The translations under genes were made by a program, and so were the position numbers. A DNA stretch of 12,920 nt, from the NCBI GenBank assembly GCA_004335635.1, contig QAXH01005207.1, positions 73,381 through 86,300 on the forward strand. The letters run 5' to 3'. Source of the stretch: Chloromonas sp. AAM2. Its lineage: Eukaryota; Chlorophyta; Chlorophyceae; Chlamydomonadales; Chlamydomonadaceae. Shown in pieces: positions 1 through 9,500 of this stretch (within the stretch, counting starts at the first letter, position 1; each line of letters starts with the position of its first letter). The notes below the pieces were generated by a model. It ran no database searches. It was not told the DNA's origin and was given only the letters and a program-made list of their open reading frames with translations.

Positions 1-337
1 TGGGGCACCCCTGCCTCTCCTTGCTACAGCCTGCTGGCCCTCTGGCTCTGGAACAGTTGCAAAAAGCAAACGTTTGACGCTGGTTCAATGTGACACTGTG
101 ATAATCATTGTTATCTCACTGGGCTGACCAGAGCGCTCAACCTTGACTGCTATAGCAACCACACACACATGTACATAATATATACACAAACATCAGATGT
201 ATAATAATACAGAAGTCTTGGCTTGTGCTTCCTCATGCCTTCCAGTCTGTGTTTATTTGCCATTGTTCCTTTTGTCAGGGTAGGTCAGGATGGCGCAGAT
301 GCATCCATTCCATAAATTCAGTCCAATAAACACACAC

Positions 338-3300
338 CTGTTTGGGAGGTGTGATGAAGAGTGAGAGCGGAGTGGATGGAACACTCAACACACTGCGCGC
401 CAAATCCTGCAAAGCGACAGTACAAACTGTACACCGGAGTGTGTCTCTGAGTTAACAAAGAATTGAAAAAAATGAATTTACAAAGAAGTGTACTGGCTTC
501 CGACTTGCCAAACTGCTTTGTTCCTTCCCGCCTGCGGGCCTGATCCGCTCGCTGCCTTTCTTCTTCTTTCTTGCTCAGGGTAAATCAGGGCGGTGTCGTT
601 TGATTGTGTGTCATGTGCTGGCTTCCCTGGTGCAATCGCATACGTGACCAGGCATGCAATTGTTTAGAGGTCAGACGACTTCATCAACTTGTCTTCTGGC
701 ACGATGGCCAACACTAGTGCCAGTGCACAACAATTGGCAAATGTGCTGCGGGTTGCTCGTCCGTGTGCAATTAGAGACCCACTCACTCCACTTGTGAGAC
801 GATGCGCTCACTCACTCCCTCACTCCCCCTCACCCTCACTCCCTCCTCACACCCACTCACTCACTCACTCATACACTCGATCACTCCTCCTCGGCTCAAC
901 CACTGACTTGCTCACACACACACACTCACAATCACACTCACAATCACACAGACCCTCACCATGACGGCTTGCAGCCGGTCCGTGGCTCTGAAGGCTGCCT
1001 GTAATGCAATGCCCTGTGGAAACAGCAACCGCAGCACAACTGGCCCGCATGCCTGCGAGCAGATCAGGCAACCCACACTCCTGGATGTGGCATGAATCAG
1101 CCCATGGGATACCGATATGGCTGAACATGGTCAAGGTGCCTGCGAGCAGCTGAACACAAAACACAAGCGAAGCGGAATGAGGTGGCGATGGCACGACAGT
1201 TGCATCTTTGTCACTGCACAAAACGTTTCTAACTGCTCAACAACCCCACGTGCCTCTCACGTGCCTGTATCTTTGCCCGGTCCTCTGCCTCTCTCATCGC
1301 CTGAGTCTTGAGGCCCTGAGTTTCCTCCTGCAAGCCAAAAGGGAGTGAAAATTAGGCCTATCATTGAACAAGCCAAACTCTGTTTGTGTATCCAGCTGGT
1401 ACACAAGGAGCTGGAAGACTTGACCTTCAGTCAAGAATTCAATTATATGTGTGAAGATGGGCTGTCAATGCTACCTTCAAATCTCAGCAGTCGCCAGCCC
1501 ACTGATATGGAAGATTTAGTTTGCAGCTTGATTGACTAGTTGTCAGCAGTGGTATGGGAGCATGCATTATGCCTGGCGTTCAGCAGGCACGTGACGGGCT
1601 AACCGACAAACTGCTAGCCCTCACATCTTGCATGATTACACGCTGCTTTGCTTATGGTTGTCTTCCCAACGCTGCATCACGTTCAATGGATGGTTCGCCA
1701 GGGTTTTAAACAACATTTAACCCGTTGGCACCATGGTCACGTCGTTGCTACCATGACCATGTTAATACTGCATGCGTGCATGGCAAACCCTGCATACAGT
1801 TGGGTCGTCTAAGCTGTTGAGTCAGTTGTTGTTAAGCCTAGTCTGCCAGCTTCTCTGCACCTGCACGCTAACTGACCACACGAACAGAGCTTGGTTCATC
1901 ATCACACGCCTTATCATGGTTAAACCCACGGTACTGCAGCTAAGCACAACAGACTGTGGTTTACCCGACGAGCTTGAGCCAGACATTCAGCTGCTACCAC
2001 CAAGTGCCACTGAAGCGATTTTTTACGAACCCCAAAATTCAATTGTGCGTCATGGATCCGAATGTAGAAGCCCCAAGGTGCTTTGTGCGCGTTGGTCACC
2101 GGAGGCGGCATGCTGTCAGCAAAAGGCCCCTGTCAGCAAACACTGTAAAGATGCAAGAAACCGTTTTTTCTTCTGATGGAAAGTGATGCTTACCCTTCGC
2201 TTGGCTTCAGCAGCCCGCATTAACACAGCCAAGTCTTCGGGGGTCAGTTCAAAGAAGGCGTCCTCTTGAGCCTCATCCACATCCATGGCACCCCCCGCCT
2301 CCCCCTCCCCCATCCCCCGCGGCTGTGTTGCAGCAGCTTTAACCGCCAACGCCTGCTCTTGAAAAGCCGTTTCTGTCGTTAGAATCGCTTCTCTGGCTGA
2401 TGACCACCCCAATACACGTGACAAGTGTAACAGATCCGTCCCACCTGGGACACGCTCTACGGCATCAGAAACGCCAGTTTGCGGCTGTTCAACTGCTGAA
2501 ACCGTTTCTGTAACGGCTGGCTCCTGACTTGTCTCTGCGGCCTGGGCTGGTTGGACCAAGGGTATCGCATTGCCCTGTGTTGGAGTGGCTTCGAGTTGGC
2601 CTGGAATGTCAGGCAGCTGAACTTCCATGGGTGCCGGGGTGAGGTCTTCATCAACTGCAGTAACGGCTTCTAGTAACGGTTGCTGCGCAGAAACAGTCTC
2701 CGCAGGTGTGAGCGGTGGTATTGGTGGAGCGGGTGTGGGCGTGAACATGGCGGTGGGAGCGGAAATGGGGTTGAGGGCAGGAGCGGGAACGGGAGCGGGG
2801 ACGGGAGCGAGGATGGGGGTGGGTGGGATGAGCATGCTGCCTTCGCTACGAGGCATGCTTGTGATGAAAGCAGGAGCATTAGGTGCTGTAGGGGCGATCT
2901 GAGGTGGCTGCGGGCTGGGAGCAGTTGCAGTTGGGGCAGGGCCGGGAGCGGGGACGGCGGGTTGGGCTGAGGCAATGGTGAGGATGCTTCCTGCAGGAAT
3001 GTTGGCTAGACGGAAGGGGGAGTCTACGTCCACCTGACAGACAAAGCGTACAGACAGGGCCAGAGAGTGTGCCTTAAACACGTGAGTCTGCTATGCCAGC
3101 ACAAGACCTTCATGAGAACCATGTCATCTGCCTTGTGAATCCTCCATCGTGCAGCTGCAGTTCCTTGTCATGCATTTGACCGTTTAGTGGGTCAGTTGCG
3201 CTGTATTTGATGCAGCATGGGCATACCTGCTGCATGCCATATGTACGCTGACACATGCCGCATGTCTTCAGATACGTGCCAACTGTCTGATGCATGACAC

Positions 3301-3562
3301 CTCCTCACCGGCTTCTTGTTCAAGGTCAAACGCACAGACGCTGCATCCAATGCAGGCTTGAACTTGCTGCACGACGCTGGCAAGACGGCACTCAAAGGCT
3401 GCATGGCTGTGATTTTGATTGTCTGACGTTGCTCTGCAAAGAACGGCATGTGAGAGCTCTTGACGACTTGCACCTAGGAGCACAGAGGCAGCGAACACAA
3501 TGCGTGCAAGGATCGGTTTGCCTACCTGGCGGCCCAGGGTAAACGATACTGAGGGTCGTCAT
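338..3562 (-). CDS. ASPSCR1: TUG/ASPSCR1 (PUX1)-like UBX-domain protein, 3' end not resolved
   Basis: Spliced model, exons on the minus strand: 3562-3526, 3433-3309, 3033-2194, 1327-1250, 1052-960, 406-338, giving 414 codons with all phases compatible. The start ATG (3562) opens MTTLSIVYPG; residues 1 to about 75 form a TUG-type ubiquitin-like domain (QTIKIT, LTLNKKP, then SPFRLANIPAGSILTI). Residues about 80-310 are a Pro/Ala-rich linker inside one 840-nt exon. FFELTPEDL (about 314-322) and AMREAE precede a UBX-like fold: VLRLLFPQGIALQAAF, then LSLFITPPK. In this family, ASPSCR1/TUG and plant PUX1 bind the AAA ATPase p97/CDC48 and disassemble its hexamers; that role is inferred here. FPQG occupies the usual FPR/FPD position. 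Exon 4 has two possible donors: 1260/1259 (GTGAGA, breaks phase with the acceptor used) and 1250/1249 (GTGGGG, keeps phase). The last exon after PPKQ was not found and may lie beyond position 1. Read-through instead stops near 280. Confidence 0.8.
779..959 (-). repeat. GAGT/GTGA microsatellite at the start of intron 5 of the TUG-like gene
   Basis: Immediately after the donor ATG/GTGAGG, the minus strand runs through GTGATTGTGAGTGTG-type and GAGTGAGTGAGT-type repeats with a plain CA/GT stretch. No coding potential is seen. The rest of the 553-nt intron (407-959) holds nothing else I can name. Confidence 0.8.
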
Positions 3563-4587
3563 CTTGATCCTCCAGAAAACTAGGGTTGTGATCTGAAAAG
3601 AACGTTCCACGTTCGTTGCTCAACAGTGGTAGCCTTTTGGACGGGCGATACAGCGAGCCGCTGCAAAAATCAGGGTAGATGTGTTGGACCACTCCCGAAG
3701 GAGAGTGAGTCCATTGCACCTAGCTCTGGCCTGCACACCCAGGCCTCCCCACGTGCGCGTACACTTTTTTGCACTTGAGTGAGACGGGGTGGTCCTAGAT
3801 TTCACGTTCGACATAGGTTAGCAGCTCCATAAGCACTCAGGGAATTGCAGTTGCAGCTGTTTCAACTGAGTAACCTACGCCCACTGCAACTCAATGGCTA
3901 GTTCGGCTCGAGAGCATCGTGGACGCTTACATTGGCTGGTTACCTGTCACAGTTATGCGCATAAGCAGGCTCCTTGTACCTAGTGCTGAAAGATTGTGTC
4001 TGTGGAGTTGATGGATGGAGAGGATCAGCCGTTTCAAACAGGGAACTTCGGGACCCGGACGTTTGGCCGATTCCCGGAACCCTCTGAATGGGCTGTCCGG
4101 TGAAGCCGAATGTTTTAGCCTGCATCTGCCCGGACGCCAGATGTCCAGAATTCCGGGAATCCCGGGTTCTGCAGATATTGCCACTGCCGTTGCGGGAGCC
4201 TCTTGCTGCAGAGAGGCAAGCACACTGCTGCTGCTCAGCATGCACATGGGGAGCATATGGGCTTTCCGCGGCGCCCACCGTTGTCGCACACAAAACCTAC
4301 TTGACTTGGTGCCCCACACCTGTTGACTACCGCGAGCTACAATGGGACGCTGCCACTCCCGTTGCAGCCTTTTTGGATACCGTGCCCTTCTAACTACCAT
4401 GCAATACAGGACCTGAATTGCCTGCAACGTGGTAGAGTTAAGCGCCGAGTGCAACTTCACAGTCCAAGGTCCAAGCGCGACAGTTCATGCGCAACATTCG
4501 GCCCTTGGGTAGCCTTCCACCTGGTCTGTTGCGCTCTGTGGCACGCATGCATACAGCAAACCCATAAAGCAGAAGTCAACTGTGCAG
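3563..4587. other. Region with no supported gene upstream of the TUG-like gene
   Basis: Presumed promoter and 5'UTR of the TUG-like gene. An acceptor-like CTTTTCAG lies about 30 nt before its ATG and may end a 5'UTR intron. GC-rich CCCGGAA/TTCCGGG motifs occur at 4045-4180. The long open frames on both strands at 3927-4460 lack recognisable domains. Confidence 0.35.
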
Positions 4588-5569
4588 CTCGTTGGCTGAA
4601 CACTACCAGTGGCTGATGCTGCTGGGGCTCGTCAACGAAACCGAGGAGCACTGCGCCCGTGAAGCAAGGCTGGCAGCAAATCGTGTTGCAGAAGAGTACA
4701 GTGAGGAAGCCAACAGATTCCGTGCTGGTAGGGTCCCACTCAACCCAACCATGCTCCCTCACCTTCACTTGAAGGCTTTTTTGAACGCGTCCTTGATTCC
4801 GCTGTCATTTGCTATCACCCAGCACGCCCACCACTCGTTCTGCTGCAGCTCTGGGTACTGCTTGATGTATTGAGCGGAGGAGGCCATCTGGTCCTCCAGT
4901 GCCGTGAGGGTGGTGCTGTGACAGAACTCATCCGTCGTGTGAGAATTACATCAAAGAACTTGGCGACAGCCATGTACCCGCCAAACCCTCCCTTGGTTAG
5001 AATGGACTGCCACACTGCCTTGCCTGGGTTGGGCATCCCTGGGTTGGGGTACATGGCTGTCGCAAAGTTCTTTGGAGTTCTGTCGCAGCCCCACCCTCAC
5101 GGCACTGGAGGACCAGGTGGCCACCTCCGCTCAAGCAGTACCCAGAGCTGCAGCAGAACGAGTGGTCGGCGTGCTGGGCGTGCTTACAGCGGATCAAAGA
5201 AGCGTTCAAAAAAGCCTTTAAGTGAAGATGAGGGAGCATGGTTGGGTTGAGTGACCCTACCAGCACGGAATCTGGAACAGCTAGTCCTACTTGGCTGTAG
5301 CTGATCTGGATTTGAATGCTATCGCTAGGGGGTGCGACTATGATGCGCTGCGCTAGATACTACTCTAGGGCTGTGCTGCTATTAAGCTGTGGCTGGGAGC
5401 GCGAGGGAGGAAGGGGAAGGAGGCTTCCTCTCCGCGCCGGACTGGTAGTCAGTCGAAACCATGAGGTGATGGTATCCTTGGAGGTTCAGCGATTGTCTGA
5501 TACCAATGAGTTGCTCGGACAAACAAGAACTGTCCAAAGGTTGTCGCAGCGCCTGATTAAATACATTCG
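4588..5569 (+). CDS. Two predicted plus-strand exons of an unidentified coiled-coil-like protein
   Basis: Exon 4588-4727 (after TGTGCAG, donor GCTG/GTAGGG) reads SLAEHYQWLMLLGLVNETEE and continues as an Ala/Glu/Arg-rich helix (CAREARLAANRVAEEYSEEA). Exon 5449-5569 (after ACTGGTAG, donor ATTCG/GTCAGT) reads NHEVMVSLEVQRLSDTNELL then GQTRTVQRLSQRLIKYIR. The two join in phase (phase 1) across a 721-nt intron that contains the foldback at 4714-5274. The heptad-like spacing of the second exon superficially resembles the end of a SNARE helix, but I found no transmembrane exon downstream and no clear first exon. Function unknown. It could also be a relic, or chance open frame. Confidence 0.28.
4765..5054 (-). 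pseudogene. 3' coding fragment of an unidentified protein (left arm plus spacer of the palindrome)
   Basis: On the minus strand the spacer and left arm read NPGMPNPGKAVWQSILTKGG, then GYMAVAKFFDV. After a one-base slip near 4945 the frame resumes as SHTTDEFCHSTTLTALEDQM, then YPELQQNEWWACW and DAFKKAFK followed by TGA at 4767-4765. The slip between FFDV and SHTTDEF is explained by loss of one A in GATGTAATTCT. I do not recognise the family with confidence; the Trp/Cys-rich WWACW element is its most distinctive mark. The fragment lacks an identifiable 5' part, so it is probably not functional. Confidence 0.5.
5047..5225 (+). pseudogene. Decayed inverted copy of the same coding fragment (right arm)
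   Basis: On the plus strand this arm reads GYMAVAKFFGV, LTALEDQV, then after a 7-nt deletion YPELQQNEWSACWACLQRIK and EAFKKAFK before TGA at 5223-5225. Compared with the left arm it has lost about 20 nt after AAGTTCTTTG, 7 nt before AGCAG, and several bases in the IANDSGIK region, so the frame is broken more than once. Both arms still share the end KKAFK and the stop, showing common origin. Confidence 0.55.
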
Positions 5570-5785
5570 GTCAGTTGCTGACGTCAGGAGCGGTCATATG
5601 TCTACGAGTCACACTGGAAAACGTCAGGGGGAGAGGGTGATTCTACGGAGGGTCCCACGTGGGAAAGGCAATGGCGTGGAAAACACAATGAAGGAATGCA
5701 CAAGCACGAAAGTATCAGGCATGAAGAGGAAAGGCAATGCCTAGTGTCTCCTGTCGCGCGCGTGCGTTGAACATGAAAGCTGCCG

Positions 5786-6531
5786 TTACAGTTGCCAGTG
5801 ACGGTTAGAGTTTGATGCAGAATCCCCTAGAACTGTTACAGAATTTGTTGGCTTCCTGGTCACAGGCGGGAACAGGTGGTAAGCGTTGGTGATAGGTGCA
5901 GTCGTGCGTTGAGGCGACAGGCGTGCAATCCTCACATGTGCATGCGGGTGCATGCTGATTTGATAAGGAGCATCCGCGTTCTCAACACTGATGCTCTTAA
6001 GTATGTTTGTATGTTGGCACAGCATGTTTGGTATGTTGCACAGCAGCAGTTCCAGAGTTTTCCTGGACATGGTCGTCACGCTCGCAGTGCTGCAACACAA
6101 CCAGAATGTTCTTCACGGGAGGGTCACGAGACTGCCAAGTGATCCTCACTCTGTGATGTTGTTCGCATGATGTGTGCAGGAGGAGTGACAGTCTGCGCTG
6201 GCAGCCATGGCATCTGCGTTGACGTCTCAGTCAGAGCACAAAAAAAAACGAAGCTGTGCGTGAAGGCTGTGTCCGGACAGAAGACCAGAATGTCAGCCAC
6301 TCATGTTATGGCATTCATGCAGTCATGGAATGAACATCCGGACATTGGAAGTCATCGATACCATTCTGGTATGAATTTGGCAATGTCATTCCTATCTCGC
6401 CCACATTTCCAACCCATAGCCAGATAGTTCTTCCTCAACAACCTATTTTCATCACCACTTTGCTCGCTCTCTCTTGGCCAGTACGGCGACTGCTCTCAAA
6501 GGTTGACAGTAACCGCCCTTGAACGGTTTTG
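5786..6531 (-). terminator. Probable 3'UTR of the export factor, with TGTAA polyadenylation motifs
   Basis: No conserved coding segment was found after the stop at 6532. TGTAA, the usual green-algal polyadenylation signal, occurs on the minus strand at 5839-5835 and 5790-5786, implying a 3'UTR of about 700 nt. Plus-strand open frames here look like chance. Confidence 0.45.
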
Positions 6532-9500
6532 TCAGTACTGTAACCGCCCTTGGGCCTTGAGCCTGCGTACCACATCCGGATCTTGCCCACTGCCGCCCGT
6601 CCTCCTCCCTCCCCCACCCCCACCCATACCCTGCACGCCAAACGGCACACCCACACCGCCCACGCCATCATCTTCATCCATCTGGGCACTCCCATCCACC
6701 CCACGACTAGCCGCCCGGCCAAACCCGCCCGCCGGTCCCCCGCCTCCGCCAAACCCGCCACTGCCTGCTGCATTCCAAGTGTTGCTGGTGCCGGCACCAA
6801 ACATGCCTGATTGTTGCCCGTACATGCCCACTTGCTGCCCGAACATCTGCGCCTGCAGCGCAAACGCATTGCAAGTGTACAAATGAGTGAATGCACCACA
6901 CATCACACATGTGTAGAAAACGCAGCTCATAAGTGATGCTCATATCTTCGTCACCTGCTTGCCAGTTCGACTAGTGAACCAATCGTGCCTGCTCTTCCTG
7001 TTACCGCAGCAACAACACGCTCGCACTAACTGTGCCCATGCTGATTCCCATGCCCATGTCAGATCACCAACCACGCGTGCCATCATGCCTGTCCCCATGC
7101 CCGTGTCATATCACCTACCATGCGTGCCATCATGCCTGTCCCCATGCCCATGTCATATCATCTACCATGCGTGCCATCATTCCTGTCCCCATGCCCATGT
7201 CATATCACCTACCATGCGTGCCATCATGCCTGTCCCCATGCCCACGTCAGATCACCTACCATGCGTGCCATCATGCCTGTCCCCATGCCCACGTCAGATC
7301 ACCTACCATGGGTGCTATCATGCCTGTCCCCATGCCCATGCCGCCATTAGCCCCCATCATGCCGGCTCCCCCCATGGCCCCTGTCCCTCCAAGCATCATG
7401 GGATTGGCGCCCATGCCCATACCCATACCACCGGCCGCGACCCCAGGAATCGCCCCTGCTAATGCAGCTGAAGCTGCTGCAGCACTCGCGGCCTACAACA
7501 GGAAAGCGTGGAAAGAGGGGGTTTGGATAGCTCAAGAAATACTGTGGCACTGGATCGCAATTACACAGCCCACAACCACATTTGTCACCTTGTGCGTGCG
7601 TGTGCGATCTGAACGACATGCAATAAATCATCACATGATGGACAATGCAGTGTGTGTGCACGCATGTGCATGTGTAGTGCATGTGCGTGGTGGAAACAAG
7701 GACAGGCGTGCCACATTGGGTTGGGCAGAAGTGTGCCTGTCCCCCGCACTGAGTCCCCAATGAAGGGTAAGACTGGTGCAAGATTTGCCTGTGCAAGGAA
7801 CCACGCCATGCGAGTGCATGCGCATGGAGCGCCGAGGCAACCTCAAGCTGAACAACGGTTAACGCATCCCTGCCCCTTTGCTTTACAGATCCCAGGCTTC
7901 AACTTAAGCAAATCCAGCCAAATGGCTTTCTGGTTGGACAGCAGCTCACTGATTACGTGCGAATTGCCCTGAAATGTGTCCGGTGCGTGTGCGGCATGGG
8001 TATGAGTAAGTCAAGGCTCACCTGTGCGAGCAAGCGTGCCTCTGCATTCTGAAACCCATGCAGCACTGAGGGCCCGCGAGCGCCTGACGCCACACCACGT
8101 GGCGGAAGCGTGATGCATGCGCCGGTGAAACGAGTGAGAGCGTGACCATCACTCACTGACCAGTTTCCTTCATGCACGTTGCCCTGGCACGTCACCTGGA
8201 GGGGATGGATGGTATGGTGAGGATTAGGATTAGGATTAGGAGTCATTTGCATATTGCATATGGAGCAGGACTGCCATGCTGGGCAATGCATTGGGAACCC
8301 CTGACTGGCGGGGCAGTACAAAGGCATGAAATGCTACGCAGTAATGAGACTGATACAAGCCACCTTTGGGTATGTTGCAAAGCTGGCCGCACTGAAAGCG
8401 ATTATGAGACAAGCCACACTGTGAAGGCACACAAAACTTGTCAGGCTGGCTACTCCTGTTACTGGCCTGTTACGTCTACACTACAGGTGCCCACCTTCAT
8501 GCCTATCAAGGGCAGAACTTGGTTCAACCCATCAAGGGTCAGCTGTGTGGCAAAACCTCCTGCGCATGACAAGATTACAAAGCGAAAACAACGGCTTTAC
8601 TTGGGGTTACTTGAGATGCAAGGAGCATTGCGTCACAGCTGACAGTCAGTTGTCAGAGGCGAGCAAGTGCCACAGTTTTCCAGTGCCGCAGCTGAGAAGT
8701 ACCACAACAAGTGGCAACAACTGCTGAGCATTCTAGCTTGACATTATATTACAGCAACAGCAGGTGCTGAGTGTGTTTTACTGCCTGTACTCCCAGTTCA
8801 TTTGCATGAGCATGCATTCATGGTCACCTTGACCATATGCATGAACCGGAATATCTCACAGAAGCCCACCCATTTGTAACATGCTTGGACCGCACTTGGC
8901 TGTCATGCACTGCTTGTGCCCCTGATGCACCCAACTTCATCTGCTGTGCGTTTTGAAACCTGTTGACGTGTCTGTTTGTGCGGTGCATGCATGTTACCCG
9001 GCACCTCGCATAGCATCTTGCCACTGTTTGACACTGCAGCATGATTGCATGGCGAGCTGCATGGTGCGGGCACGATGCCTTGACGTATGCCGCATATGAT
9101 ATGCAGCATACCATGTACTTGCATACGGTCATCAGGCACCTGTGTGTATGAATAGCAAGGTGCATGTTGACGGTGGGCAAGTTGGTGTCCTATTGCGGCA
9201 ATGGAGCTCCCTAGTTGCAGGTCCAAGCCCCTAACCTCTCACGTTTGCATGTATATGTGCATTGTGTGGTTATCAGCATTGTGTGGTTGGTGGACTAGTA
9301 CTTACCGGTGTCAAGGTGCACCTCCCCTGCCGGGGTGATAGTGACAATGTTGGTGTTTTTCATCGTGGCAATGACGTTGCCCTCATCGTCCATCCAAACT
9401 TCGACCTGAGGGACTTCCGGGACATAAGCTCGTCTGGGCTGATGCATGGGCTGATGCATGGACAGCAGCTGCCCTCGGAAACTACCGGCATGCCGCCCTC

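Larger units (their letters stand above)
4714..5274. repeat. Large imperfect palindrome (foldback) of a duplicated coding fragment
   Basis: Left arm 4714-4979 and right arm 5047-5274 are inverted copies, with a 67-nt spacer. The outer ends pair CAGATTCCGTGCTGGTAGGG (left) with its reverse complement just before 5274; the inner ends pair CAAAGAACTTGGCGACAGCC (4952 on) with GGCTGTCGCAAAGTTCTTTG ending at 5074. The right arm is shorter because of deletions, including about 20 nt near 5074 and 7 nt in the segment matching TACATCA. No target-site duplication is obvious at the edges. It may be an inverted local duplication or a foldback transposable element carrying a host coding fragment. Confidence 0.85.

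Noticed and set aside
270..597. Two similar motifs, TTGTCAGGGTAGGTCAGG and TTGCTCAGGGTAAATCAGG (plus strand)
   Set aside because: Only about 20 nt long, in intron or 3' regions; too short to call a repeat family.
3927..4460. 177-codon minus-strand open frame
   Set aside because: No domain or conserved pattern, composition like its surroundings, and overlapping open frames on both strands.
5316..5744. 142-codon plus-strand open frame as one gene
   Set aside because: Only its middle (5449-5569) looks coding; both ends have random-looking composition, so it is treated as an exon candidate.
6503..6552. Direct repeat GTAACCGCCCTTG at the stop codon of the export factor
   Set aside because: Two 13-nt copies only; no function can be supported.
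7032..7763. Long plus-strand open frames with a repeated Met/Pro/His-rich protein
   Set aside because: They are the antisense of exon 5 and the 47-bp minisatellite; the minus strand shows proper splice sites and a phase-compatible gene.
8220..8242. Internal telomere repeat
   Set aside because: The unit is AGGATT, not the TTTAGGG or TTTTAGGG of green algae, it has under four copies, and it sits inside an intron.
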